Positions 8,135 through 18,208 of a stretch of DNA of 64,000 nt are shown piece after piece (the first letter of the stretch is position 1; each line of letters opens with the position of its first letter). This DNA is from Naumannella cuiyingiana (GTDB lineage: Bacteria > Actinomycetota > Actinomycetes > Propionibacteriales > Propionibacteriaceae). The notes below the pieces were generated by a model that saw nothing but the letters and a program-made list of their open reading frames with translations, ran no database searches and was not told where the DNA came from. The position numbers and the translations under genes are program-made. The stretch spans positions 992,001 to 1,056,000 of the forward strand of contig NZ_JACBZS010000001.1 in assembly GCF_013408305.1 (NCBI RefSeq), read 5' to 3'.

Positions 8135-8571
8135 CGCCCGACCTCCCGCTTCATGATCACGGCCGCCACCCCGCCCGGGTAGTAGCGCGGACGGCGCCCC
8201 ACCTCGACAAACCCCTCGGCCCGATAGAACCCCAACGCCGCCGCATTGTCCTGGGCCACCTCGAGCCAGCACTCCCCCGCCGGCAGCCGATCCCCCGCGG
8301 CCGCGAGCAACGCCCGCGCCACCCCGCGCCGCCGCGCCCGCGGCGCGACCACGATCCGGTTCAGCTCGGCGACATCGGAGCGCCGAACCGTGATCACCCC
8401 GAGCAGCCCCGACCCGTCGGCCGCCACCAGCACCACGCGATCCGGCGCGGCAAGCTCGCCCTGCCAGCCCGCCGCGGACCAGCCCCCGGCGACGAACCCC
8501 GCCACCTCGAGCTCCATGATCGAATCCAGGTCGGCTGCCGCCGCCTCCCTGATCACCGGGGCGGCGATCAT
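8131..8571 (-). CDS. rimI: Ribosomal-protein-alanine N-acetyltransferase RimI (GNAT)
   Basis: 146 residues with a single GNAT domain. The acetyl-CoA pyrophosphate loop is [12 protein letters not shown] at about 80-91, preceded by the NRIVVAP strand, and [16 protein letters not shown] near the end is the RimI-type C-terminus. RimI acetylates the N-terminal alanine of ribosomal protein S18 in E. coli; in actinobacteria the substrate range is less certain. It overlaps tsaD by four bases and tsaB by four, so it is co-translated with the t6A genes. Confidence 0.9.
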   Translation of the reverse strand: MIAAPVIREAAAADLDSIMELEVAGFVAGGWSAAGWQGELAAPDRVVLVAADGSGLLGVITVRRSDVAELNRIVVAPRARRRGVARALLAAAGDRLPAGECWLEVAQDNAAALGFYRAEGFVEVGRRPRYYPGGVAAVIMKREVGR

Positions 8572-9251
8572 GGTCTGCCCCGCAGACGGACGCGCCCGGA
8601 CCGGTTGACCAGGGTCGACTTGCGGCTGGTCGGCACATTCGCATCGGCGTGCCGCAGGTACAGCGGCTCCGGCCCGATCTCCGGCAGTCCGGGACCGACG
8701 AGCGCCAGCACGCCGCCGTCGGTCTGCTCCGGCCCGCCGGCAAGCGCGCGCCCGGCCAGCTCCGGCGCCAACGCCACGCCCGGTCCCGTCACCGCGACAT
8801 CGGGCACCTGCTGGGCGGGGGTGACCCGCGGCTCGCCGATCCGCGCCCGGTCCGCGCCATAGAGCGCCCAGTACACCTCGCCCCGCCGCGCATCGCTGAT
8901 CACGCAGAACTCACCCGGCGGCTCGGCCACCGCCGCGGCCACCGCGTCCAGGCTGCACACCCCGCGCACCGGCACGCCCAGCGCCGTGCCGAGCGTCTGC
9001 GCCGACGCGATGCCGACCCGCAGCCCGGTGAACGGGCCCGGCCCCATCCCGGCGATGATCATTCCGAGCCCGGTCGCGGCGATGCCCGCCTCCGCCAACG
9101 CCTCGGCGATCAGCGGCGTGACCCGCTCGACGTGCAGCCGGGAGTCGCCCAACCAGCGCCGGGCCAGCACCCGCCCGCCGGCTGCCACCCCGACCGCGAT
9201 CCCCGCGGACGTGTCGATCCCCAGCACGGGCCCCCGCGCCTGATCAGACAT
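8568..9251 (-). CDS. tsaB: t6A accessory protein TsaB
   Basis: 227 residues. The ASKHA start [13 protein letters not shown] and the family hallmark [21 protein letters not shown] (about 69-89) identify TsaB, the inactive TsaD paralogue that scaffolds the TsaBDE complex. The C-terminal part is shortened compared with TsaD, as is normal. It overlaps the upstream fusion gene by eight bases (9244-9251) and rimI by four. Confidence 0.93.
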   Translation of the reverse strand: MSDQARGPVLGIDTSAGIAVGVAAGGRVLARRWLGDSRLHVERVTPLIAEALAEAGIAATGLGMIIAGMGPGPFTGLRVGIASAQTLGTALGVPVRGVCSLDAVAAAVAEPPGEFCVISDARRGEVYWALYGADRARIGEPRVTPAQQVPDVAVTGPGVALAPELAGRALAGGPEQTDGGVLALVGPGLPEIGPEPLYLRHADANVPTSRKSTLVNRSGRVRLRGRP

Positions 9252-10209
9252 GGGCCAACGCCCGGGCCAGCTCGCGCAGCTCGGCGCGGTCCCAGCGGCG
9301 GCCGACCGGATCGATCAGGACGGTACGCCCACCGCCTGGCTCGACCAGCAGATCCAGCTCCAACCGCTCGTCGGCAAGCTGCTCGGCGACCCCGCGACCC
9401 CACTCGATCACCGTGACCGAACCGGCCAGCGAGGCATCGAGATCAAGATCGTCCACCTCGGCGGCCGAGCCGAGACGATAGGCGTCGACGTGCACCAGGT
9501 CCGGCGTACCCGGCCCCGTGCGGTGCACCCGCGACAACACGAAGGTCGGCGAGATCACCTCCTCCTCCACCCCGAGCCCGGCGCCGATGCCCTGCACCAG
9601 CGTCGTCTTGCCGGCGCCGAGATCACCCGTGGCGATCAGCACATCGCCGCCGCGCAGCAGGCTCGCCAGTCGGCGGCCCAGCTCGGTCATCGCCTCGGCG
9701 GTGGGTACGCCGACCGCGACCGGCAGGTCGCGGACCCAGATCCCGCCCTCGGCGGTCTGCTCGTCGATCCGGTAGCCGTGCCGGGCCCACCGGCGGGCCA
9801 GCTCGGGGAACTCCCGCCGGACCAGCAGCCGCGCCCGGACGAATCCCGCCCGCGCCGCCACGTCGTGCGCGGCGGCGATCATCTGCGCGGCGATCCCGTG
9901 GTGCTGGAACCGCGGATGCACCGACACCCGCGTCAGCGTCACCTCGCCCTCCCCGGCGGGCACCAGCACGACGACGCCGGCCGGCTCGGCGCCGATCCGG
10001 GCCAGCACACCGCCGCCGCGGCGTACCGCCTCGGCGATGGTCGCCGGGGTCTCCGCCAGTGCCGCGGGCGGCGGGTCGACGGGCCCGCGCGCGGCGAAGG
10101 CCGCGTGCATCACCGCGACCATCTCCGCCGCGTCCTCCGGGCCGGCCTGGGCGATGTCGAGCGCCTCGAGCTCGTCGCCGGGACCGCCCGTCCCCTCGTG
10201 TTTCGGCAC
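9244..10209 (-). CDS. tsaE: Fusion of a GNAT acetyltransferase domain with TsaE ATPase
   Basis: 321 residues, twice the usual TsaE length. Residues about 15-165 are a GNAT domain ([19 protein letters not shown] is the acetyl-CoA motif; GYRIDEQT the C-terminal strand). Residues about 170-320 are TsaE, with Walker [10 protein letters not shown] (195-203), [10 protein letters not shown] and VHVDAYRL, then [10 protein letters not shown]. TsaE drives ATP-dependent cycling of the t6A complex. No internal start with a ribosome site separates the parts, so one polypeptide is likely. The GTG at 10209 follows a TACAAT box by six bases, consistent with a leaderless start. Confidence 0.9.
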   Translation of the reverse strand: MPKHEGTGGPGDELEALDIAQAGPEDAAEMVAVMHAAFAARGPVDPPPAALAETPATIAEAVRRGGGVLARIGAEPAGVVVLVPAGEGEVTLTRVSVHPRFQHHGIAAQMIAAAHDVAARAGFVRARLLVRREFPELARRWARHGYRIDEQTAEGGIWVRDLPVAVGVPTAEAMTELGRRLASLLRGGDVLIATGDLGAGKTTLVQGIGAGLGVEEEVISPTFVLSRVHRTGPGTPDLVHVDAYRLGSAAEVDDLDLDASLAGSVTVIEWGRGVAEQLADERLELDLLVEPGGGRTVLIDPVGRRWDRAELRELARALAHV

Positions 10210-10215
10210 CGGGCG

Positions 10216-10221
10216 ATTGTA
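10216..10221 (-). promoter_or_regulatory. -10 box (TACAAT) for leaderless tsaE-tsaB-rimI-tsaD operon
   Basis: TACAAT on the minus strand ends six bases before the GTG at 10209. It is a near-consensus -10 hexamer at the position expected for a leaderless transcript of the four-gene operon. The divergent tetR start is at 10243, so both genes share this 33-base gap. Confidence 0.6.
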
Positions 10222-10242
10222 GTGGTGGCACGATATGCCCCG

Positions 10243-10815
10243 ATGCCACTGACCGCCGACGAGATCGAGCGCTGCGCGCTGGGGATCCTCGACCGCTACG
10301 GCCTGGGCGATCTCTCGATGCGCCGGATCGCGGCGACGCTCGACGTGGCGCCCGGGGCGCTCTACTGGCACGTGCCGAACAAGCAGCAGTTGCTGATCCG
10401 GCTGGCCCGCCGGATCGTCGGCGAACCCGCCCCCGCCGCTGCGACCGCTTGGGCGGCCGGCCTCACCGCCTGGGCGCACGCGCTGCGTTCCCGGCTGCTC
10501 GCCCACCGCGACGGCGCCGAGCTGGTCTCCAGCGCCGTCGCGCTGGCCGGGCCGGAGAGCGGGCTCGACCCCGCGGCCGCGGCCCGCGCCCTGCTCCGTG
10601 CGGCCGGCTTTCCCCAAGCCGACGCGACCGCGGCCGCCGAGACCGCGCTGCACTACGTGCTGGGACAGACCCTGGCCTGGCAGGCGCGCGACCAGTTCCG
10701 CGGCCTGGGAGTGGTCGAGGACGCGCCGGTGCCCGACAGCTTCGACTTCGGGCTGACGGTGATCGTCGACGGCCTCGCAGCCCGCTACCGACCCGAGCGC
10801 CCGGGCGTTGGCTGA
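10243..10815 (+). CDS. TetR-family transcriptional regulator
   Basis: 190 residues. The helix-turn-helix is at about 22-45 (LSMRRIAATLDVAPGALYWH, then VPNKQQLL), the classic TetR N-terminal domain, followed by an all-helical ligand-binding domain. It lies 33 bases from the divergent tsaE fusion operon and 75 bases before the glycosyltransferase gene, so it may control itself and either neighbour; no clear palindromic operator is visible in the gap. The ligand is unknown. Confidence 0.88.
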   Translation: MPLTADEIERCALGILDRYGLGDLSMRRIAATLDVAPGALYWHVPNKQQLLIRLARRIVGEPAPAAATAWAAGLTAWAHALRSRLLAHRDGAELVSSAVALAGPESGLDPAAAARALLRAAGFPQADATAAAETALHYVLGQTLAWQARDQFRGLGVVEDAPVPDSFDFGLTVIVDGLAARYRPERPGVG

Positions 10816-10890
10816 TTCGTTACCTTGTGTTCGGGGACACGTTCGATCCCCGATGGCTGCGTGACCAGGAGAGCGAGTGAGGTGACACAC

Positions 10891-12030
10891 GTGAGGGTCG
10901 CTGTGGTTACGGAGTCCTTCCTCCCGCAGGTGAACGGGGTCACCCATTCCGTCCTGCGGGTGCTCGAGCATCTCCGGGACAACGGGCACGAGGCGATCGT
11001 GCTCGCGCCGTCGGCCGGTGGCCGGGCGCCGGCGCGCTATGCCGGCTTCCCCGTCGTGCACCTGCCGTCGGTCGCGATGCCCGGCTATGCGAGCTTCCGG
11101 GTCGCCACCACTCCGCAGTGGCTGATCGAGCGCGAGCTGTCCGCCTTCGCCCCCGATGTCGTGCACCTCGCCGCGCCGTTCGCGATGGGTCAGCGGGCGC
11201 TGGCCGCGGCCCGCCGCCTCGACCTGCCGACGGTCGCGATCTACCAGACCGAGATCCCCACCTATGCCGCGCGCTACGGCCTGCCCCAGGCCGAACCGCT
11301 GCTGTGGAAGTGGGTACGCAATGTGCACCAGCTCGCCACCATGACGCTCGCCCCGTCCCGGGCGGCCCGCAAGCAGCTCATCGACATCGGCGTCCGGCGC
11401 GTCGGCCTGTGGGGCCGCGGCGTCGACTCGGTCCGGTTCCATCCGGCCAAGCGGGACAAGGCCTTCCGGCGTCGGTACGCCCGCCGCGGCGAGATGCTGA
11501 TCGGCTATGTCGGGCGGTTGGCACCGGAGAAGCAGGTCGACGACCTGGAGGTGCTGGCCGACCTGCCCGGCACCCGCACGGTGATCATCGGCGAGGGGCC
11601 GCGGCGCGCGGAGCTGGAGCAGATCCTGCCGCACGCGGTCTTCCTCGGTCAGCGCACCGGCGACGAGCTGCCCCGGGCGCTGGCGTCGATGGACCTGTTC
11701 GTGCACCCGGGGGAGCTGGAGACCTTCTGCCAGTCGATCCAGGAGGCGCAGGCCTCCGGCGTACCGACCATCGCCCCGGCCCGCGGTGGCCCGATCGATC
11801 TGATCGACCCCAGCCGCACGGGCTGGCTGTATTCCCCCGGCGATCTGGCCGGCATGCGGGCCCACGTCCGCGACCTGCTCGGCGACGACCGCAAGCGGGC
11901 GAACTTCGGCGCCGCCGCCCGGGCGGCCGTCGAACACCGGACCTGGCCCTACATGTGCGACCGGCTGCTCGGCCACTACGCCGAGGCGATCGCCGAGCAT
12001 CGCGCCCAGCGGGCCTCGCTGCCGTTCTGA
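10891..12030 (+). CDS. mgtA: GT4-family glycosyltransferase, MgtA-like mannosyltransferase
   Basis: 379 residues. The start VRVAVVTESFLPQVNGVTHSV closely resembles actinobacterial GDP-mannose-dependent alpha-mannosyltransferases (MgtA/Rv0557 group) acting on glycolipid anchors of lipomannan. The GT-B C-terminal domain has IGYVGRLAPEKQVDDL (about 205-220) and the donor-site motif FVHPGELETFCQSIQEAQASG with its conserved acidic residues. I chose the GTG at 10891 because GAGGTGA lies five bases upstream; a GTG at 10882 is possible. Acceptor specificity is inference. Confidence 0.8.
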   Translation: MRVAVVTESFLPQVNGVTHSVLRVLEHLRDNGHEAIVLAPSAGGRAPARYAGFPVVHLPSVAMPGYASFRVATTPQWLIERELSAFAPDVVHLAAPFAMGQRALAAARRLDLPTVAIYQTEIPTYAARYGLPQAEPLLWKWVRNVHQLATMTLAPSRAARKQLIDIGVRRVGLWGRGVDSVRFHPAKRDKAFRRRYARRGEMLIGYVGRLAPEKQVDDLEVLADLPGTRTVIIGEGPRRAELEQILPHAVFLGQRTGDELPRALASMDLFVHPGELETFCQSIQEAQASGVPTIAPARGGPIDLIDPSRTGWLYSPGDLAGMRAHVRDLLGDDRKRANFGAAARAAVEHRTWPYMCDRLLGHYAEAIAEHRAQRASLPF

Positions 12031-12033
12031 GCG

Positions 12034-13284
12034 TCAGCCGGACGCGGCGCGGACCCGGCCGAACAGTCCGGCCAGCGCCGCATTGACCTGCTCGTCGCGT
12101 TCGATCATGGACATGTGCCCGGTCTCGGTGAGCCGCAGCAGCTCCGCGCCGGGCAGGGATTCGATCAAGGTCTCGGTGTGGCTGTAGGGCGTGATCAGGT
12201 CATCGGTGCCGCCGATGATCAACAGGTCGGTCCGGGCGAGCGCCGCGAACGACCCGGACTCGTCCAGCGTGGCGAAGGTCGGGTAGAAGTCGGCGACCAC
12301 GTCCAGCGGGGTGGCCTGCAACATCTCGTTGAGGAACTCGACCTTCTTCGCCGACACGTTCCGATCGGCGAAGCTGAGCCGCCGGGCGACCACGAAGCTC
12401 ACATCGCCGCTGCGCCGGCGGACGTGGCCGACCAACCCCGGCAGCCGGTTCAGCGTGGTCAGCACGGGCGGCGCCAGCCGGGAGAACAACGTGCCCGGGA
12501 TCCCCGGCACGATCGAGTGCCGACCCATCGCGCCGGAGCTCGTGTTCAGCAGCGCGACACCGCGGACCCGGGCGTGCTCGCCGAACCACTCCGGCCGGCG
12601 GCGGGCGAGATTCATGATCGTCATGCCGCCCATCGAGTGCCCGACCAGCACCATCGGCGCGTCGCCGACGACCTCGTCGATCACCTGTTCGAGGTCCGCG
12701 CCGAGTTGCGGCACGCGGGCCAGCTCGGGGGCCGAGTGCCCGGACCGGCCGTGCGAGCGCTGGTCGTAGAACACCGACCGGAACTGCCCCGCGAATGCCT
12801 TGCGCTGGAAGTACCAGTTGTCCATGCTCAGCGCGTACCCGTGCACCCAGACCACCGTCAGGTCGTCGGGCGCATCCGGCGCCTCGACCACCTCGACGTG
12901 CAGCCGGACGCCGTCGGGGGTGGTCAGCTCGCGGCCCTCGCTGTGCAGCGCGAACAGGTCCGCGGTCTCGCGATCCACATCGCGCAGCCGCCGCGCCAGC
13001 ACCCGGGACTGCACCTCCAGCCCGGCCGCCACTGCACCCACCGCCAGCGCGGTGACGCCGGCCGCGATGCCGACGCCCTTGGCGATCCCGCCGGCGGTCA
13101 GTGACGCCCCAGGCGTGGGGTACGCCCGGGCCGGGCGCGGGCCACCGGCGAGCCGGTGCACCCATTCCGCGGCCGACCGCGGCGCCACCCCGGGCACCCG
13201 GTGTCCGGCGGCGAGTCCTCGCCGGGCGGCGTCCGTGGCCCCGCGTACCGCCCCGCGCCCGGCGCTCCGACTGCCCTCAGACAT
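12034..13284 (-). CDS. Alpha/beta-fold hydrolase with N-terminal hydrophobic segment
   Basis: 416 residues. An N-terminal basic/Ala-rich region includes a hydrophobic stretch (about 65-92), probably a membrane anchor. The hydrolase domain has the oxyanion loop WVHGYALS, the nucleophile elbow GHSMGGMT (Ser about 219), an acid in IIGGTDDLITPYS and a late His in TETGHMSMIE. The place between alr and tsaE is where actinobacteria usually carry an alpha/beta hydrolase, so it belongs to this conserved neighbourhood although the role is unknown. It overlaps the alr stop by eight bases and is probably co-transcribed with it. Confidence 0.88.
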   Translation of the reverse strand: MSEGSRSAGRGAVRGATDAARRGLAAGHRVPGVAPRSAAEWVHRLAGGPRPARAYPTPGASLTAGGIAKGVGIAAGVTALAVGAVAAGLEVQSRVLARRLRDVDRETADLFALHSEGRELTTPDGVRLHVEVVEAPDAPDDLTVVWVHGYALSMDNWYFQRKAFAGQFRSVFYDQRSHGRSGHSAPELARVPQLGADLEQVIDEVVGDAPMVLVGHSMGGMTIMNLARRRPEWFGEHARVRGVALLNTSSGAMGRHSIVPGIPGTLFSRLAPPVLTTLNRLPGLVGHVRRRSGDVSFVVARRLSFADRNVSAKKVEFLNEMLQATPLDVVADFYPTFATLDESGSFAALARTDLLIIGGTDDLITPYSHTETLIESLPGAELLRLTETGHMSMIERDEQVNAALAGLFGRVRAASG

Positions 13285-14437
13285 CTGGCTCCTCCATGAT
13301 CACCCGCGGCACCCGGCCGCTGACCCTGGTCAGGATCTCGTAGCCGATGGTGCCCGTCTCGCGTGCCCAGTCCTCGGCCCGGGGTCCTTCCGGCGCACCG
13401 AACAGCACGACCTCGTCGCCGGGCCGCTCCGTCGCGCCGGCGCCCAGGTCGATCACCAACTGGTCCATGCAGACCCGCCCACGGATCGGGGCGAGCCGGT
13501 CGCCGACGCGGGCCGAGGCGACGTTGCTGGCCGCGACCGGGACGCCGTCGGCGTACCCCAGCGGCACCAGCCCCACGACCGTGTCGGTGCGCGCCGTCCA
13601 GGTCTGCCCGTACGACACCGACTCCCCCGCCAGCAGGGGCTTCACGGCCACCAACTGGGCGCGCAGCCGCATCACCGGCGCGAGGTCCAGCCCGGCATCG
13701 GCCGCGAGCTTGCCGTCGGCGGGATCGACGCCGTAGCCGGCGATCCCGATCCGGACCAGGTCCAACCGCGATCCCGGGGTCGCCAGCGCGCCGGCCGAGT
13801 TGGCCAGGTGCCGGATCGGCGGCCGGAGGCCGTGCTCGTGGGCGATCCGGCCCGCCCGCTCGTAGGCCGCCTGCTGGTCGGCGATGCTCGGATCCTCGGG
13901 GCTGTCGGCGCTGGCGAAGTGCGACCAGATGCCGACCACCTCGATCAGCCCGTCGGTCTCCGCCTCGGCGGCCGCCGCGCACAGGGCCGCCCAGTCCTCG
14001 GGCCGGGCCCCGTTGCGGTGCAGCCCGGTGTCGGCCTTCAGGTGTACCCGGGCGGTCGAGCCGGTCGCCCGCGCGGCGGCCGCGAGCCGGGCCAGTTGCG
14101 CCGGCCGGTGCGCGGTCAGGTCGATTCCCGCGGCCACATGGGGGGCGAGCTCGGTGTCCTCGCCGTACAACCAGGCCAGCACCCGCCCCGTGTCGCCGTC
14201 GGCCCGCAGCGCCGCGGCCTCCTGCGGCGTGGCGACGCCGAGCCACTCGATCCCCGCCCGGCGCGCGGCCCGCGCGATCGGCAACATGCCGTGCCCGTAG
14301 GCGTTGGCCTTGACCACCAACATCACCCGCGCCGGGGCGACCAGCGCGCCGATCGCCGCCAGGTTGGCGCGCAGCGCGCCGAGATCGATCACGGCGGACG
14401 CGGTTCGCGGGTCGGTGGGGGCCGGGTGGTCGGTCAT
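13277..14437 (-). CDS. alr: Alanine racemase
   Basis: 386 residues, normal length. It interconverts L- and D-alanine with PLP for peptidoglycan precursors. The PLP lysine is Lys43 in VVKANAYGHG, SVSYGQTW carries the catalytic tyrosine, and RIGIAGYGVDP and GRVCMDQLVIDLG are family motifs. The ATG at 14437 overlaps the nnrD stop by four bases, and the 3' end overlaps the hydrolase start. D-alanine supply sits beside glmS and glmM, i.e. wall synthesis genes. Confidence 0.97.
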   Translation of the reverse strand: MTDHPAPTDPRTASAVIDLGALRANLAAIGALVAPARVMLVVKANAYGHGMLPIARAARRAGIEWLGVATPQEAAALRADGDTGRVLAWLYGEDTELAPHVAAGIDLTAHRPAQLARLAAAARATGSTARVHLKADTGLHRNGARPEDWAALCAAAAEAETDGLIEVVGIWSHFASADSPEDPSIADQQAAYERAGRIAHEHGLRPPIRHLANSAGALATPGSRLDLVRIGIAGYGVDPADGKLAADAGLDLAPVMRLRAQLVAVKPLLAGESVSYGQTWTARTDTVVGLVPLGYADGVPVAASNVASARVGDRLAPIRGRVCMDQLVIDLGAGATERPGDEVVLFGAPEGPRAEDWARETGTIGYEILTRVSGRVPRVIMEEPDV

Positions 14438-15834
14438 CGCGCCTCCCGGAGCAACGCGGCGATCGTCGCCGGCAGGTAGCTCGCCAGCGCCTGCGGCGGG
14501 TACGGGCCGGGGTGCCACTCGGCAGTGATCGCCTGCAGCGATGCGGCCGCCACGCCAGCATCGGCGGCCGGCAGGCCGGCGGCGAGCAGCGTTCCGCAGA
14601 TGCCGGCCAACGTGTCGCCGGAGCCTGCCTGACCGGTCCACGCCGGGCCGGGGGCCGCCAGCCACACCTGATCGTGCCCGGGCGCGAGGACGAACTGGTT
14701 GGTGCCCTTGAGCAGTACGCAGGCGCCGGTCATCTCGGCCGCGCGGCGACCGGCAGCAATCGGGTCGGCCTCGACCACGGCGCGTTCGGTGTCCAGCAGC
14801 CGGGCCAGTTCCCCGGCATGCGGGGTGAGCAGCACCCGCCCGGAGAGCGGGTGCCGCGGCAGGGCCGCGATGGCGTCCGCGTCCAGCACGGTCGGCAGGC
14901 CGAGGGCCAGCACGCTGTCCACCCGGGTGCGGGCATCGGGCCGCTCGCCCCAGCCGGAGCCGAGCAGCCATGCCTGCACCCGGCCGGTGCCGATCGTCAC
15001 ATTGGGCAGTGCGCGGACCACCTCACGGCCAGCCTCGCCCGGGCCGGCGTAGCGGATCATGCCCGCGCCCGACCAGGCCGCGCCGGTACAGGACAGCACC
15101 GCCGCCCCCGGGTAGCGCGCCGAGCCGGTGTCGATGCCGAGCACCCCGCGGGAGTACTTGTCGTCGCCGGCCCCCGGCACCGGCCAGGCGCGGGCCACGT
15201 CGGCCGCCTGCCAACCGGCGAGCAGCGCCGCCTCCGCGCGCAGGTCGATGCCGATGTCGGCCACCACGACCTCGCCGCAGGCATCGGCGGCGGGGCGGAG
15301 CAGGTGACACAGGCGGCGCCCGCCGAAGGTCACCGTGCGATCCGCGCGGAACGCGGACCCGGGCGCGACCGCACCGTCGGCGTCCAGGCCGGACGGCAGG
15401 TCGACCGCGAGCACGGGCCCCCCACGCTCGCGCGCCAGTCGCGCCGCATCGGCTGCCGCGCCCCGCAGCCCGGGCCGGGCACCGATGCCGAGGATCGCAT
15501 CGATGATCAACACCTGCGGCCCGATCATGGCCAGCGCATCGTCGATGTCGATCATCGACCCGCCCGCCGCCGTGAGCGCGGCCGCCGCGGTGTCGTCGGC
15601 GCCGCCGAGGACGGCGCAGGCGGCCACGGAGGCGCCGGCGCGGGCCAGCCGCTCCCCCGCCCACAGGCCGTCGGCGCCGTTGTTGCCCGGGCCGGCGAGG
15701 ATCAGCACCGGCCGATCGGGACCGGCCTCGCGGGCGACCGCTTCCGCGGCGCGCCGCATCAGCTCGCCGGTCGCCAGCTCCGGTGCTGCCTCCTCGGCGG
15801 CGCGAATCGCCGCCACCGTCCACGCGTACCTCAC
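14434..15834 (-). CDS. nnrD: Bifunctional NAD(P)H-hydrate epimerase / ADP-dependent dehydratase
   Basis: 466 residues. The N-terminal epimerase domain (about 1-210) has LILAGPGNNGADGLWAGE, in which the common GNNGGDG is GNNGADG; the C-terminal ribokinase-like dehydratase has LLTPHAGELARLL, LLKGTNQFV and AGSGDTLAGICG (about 410-421), the ADP/NADHX site. It repairs hydrated NAD(P)H. The GTG at 15834 has no obvious ribosome site. It overlaps alr by four bases, so both are in one operon with acpS and glmS upstream. Confidence 0.95.
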   Translation of the reverse strand: MRYAWTVAAIRAAEEAAPELATGELMRRAAEAVAREAGPDRPVLILAGPGNNGADGLWAGERLARAGASVAACAVLGGADDTAAAALTAAGGSMIDIDDALAMIGPQVLIIDAILGIGARPGLRGAAADAARLARERGGPVLAVDLPSGLDADGAVAPGSAFRADRTVTFGGRRLCHLLRPAADACGEVVVADIGIDLRAEAALLAGWQAADVARAWPVPGAGDDKYSRGVLGIDTGSARYPGAAVLSCTGAAWSGAGMIRYAGPGEAGREVVRALPNVTIGTGRVQAWLLGSGWGERPDARTRVDSVLALGLPTVLDADAIAALPRHPLSGRVLLTPHAGELARLLDTERAVVEADPIAAGRRAAEMTGACVLLKGTNQFVLAPGHDQVWLAAPGPAWTGQAGSGDTLAGICGTLLAAGLPAADAGVAAASLQAITAEWHPGPYPPQALASYLPATIAALLREAR

Positions 15835-15874
15835 GACGCGTGCCCCACCGTCCGGAACCGCGCGAGCCGGGGCC

Positions 15875-16234
15875 TCACGGCTCGCTCCGCTCGCAGATCA
15901 CGTACGCCGCGGCGATCCCGGCGTCGTGGGACAGCGTCAGATGGATCTTGTCCACGCCGAGCTCGGCTGCGCGCGCGGCGACCGTGCCCGTGATCTCGAA
16001 GCGGGGTCGGCCGTGCTCGTCGCGCACCACCTCCGCATCGTGCCAGCGCAGGCCGCCCTCGGACAGCAACGCCTTGGCCAGGGCCTCCTTCGCCGCGAAC
16101 CGGGCCACCCGCGACGACAGCGGCAGCGCAACCTCGGCCTCGGTCAGCCAGCGGGCCGAGAAGCCGGGACGGCGATCCTCCGCCGCGGCGTAGCGGTCGA
16201 TCTGGCAGACGTCGACGCCGATGCCGATGATCAT
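15875..16234 (-). CDS. acpS: Holo-[acyl-carrier-protein] synthase
   Basis: 119 residues, the usual size. It moves phosphopantetheine from CoA to apo-ACP. The start MIIGIGVDVCQIDR holds the metal-binding Asp8, and WLTEAE, RFAAKEALAKAL (Glu and Lys of the active site) and HLTLSHDAGIAAAYV are family motifs. It begins eight bases after the glmS stop and belongs to the glmS-acpS-nnrD-alr operon. Confidence 0.96.
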   Translation of the reverse strand: MIIGIGVDVCQIDRYAAAEDRRPGFSARWLTEAEVALPLSSRVARFAAKEALAKALLSEGGLRWHDAEVVRDEHGRPRFEITGTVAARAAELGVDKIHLTLSHDAGIAAAYVICERSEP

Positions 16235-16242
16235 CCGCCTGC

Positions 16243-18105
<1,863 letters not shown>

Positions 18106-18149
18106 GGCGGGCAGATTACCCGCCGGTCGGCGATCCGCGGAAAACGCGC

Positions 18150-18182
18150 GAGGCCCGCCCCGGTCGCGCCGGGACGGGCCTC
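18150..18182 (-). terminator. Intrinsic terminator of the ngcFGE operon
   Basis: A 14-bp stem (GAGGCCCG arm pairing with CGGGCCTC, extended through CCGG) with a 5-base loop lies 27 bases after the ngcE stop. On the minus strand it is followed by CGCGCGTTTT, giving a T run. It separates ngcE from glmS, so glmS needs its own promoter in the remaining 44 bases or upstream read-through. Confidence 0.75.
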
Positions 18183-18208
18183 GTCAGCCGCTGCTTGCCG
18201 AAGAATCC

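Noticed and set aside
9244-12000. A 918-codon open frame reading through the tsaE fusion into the antisense of the glycosyltransferase
   Set aside because: Only the part up to the GTG at 10209 resembles known proteins; the rest is the complement of the mgtA-like and tetR genes in a GC-rich genome where long antisense frames are common.
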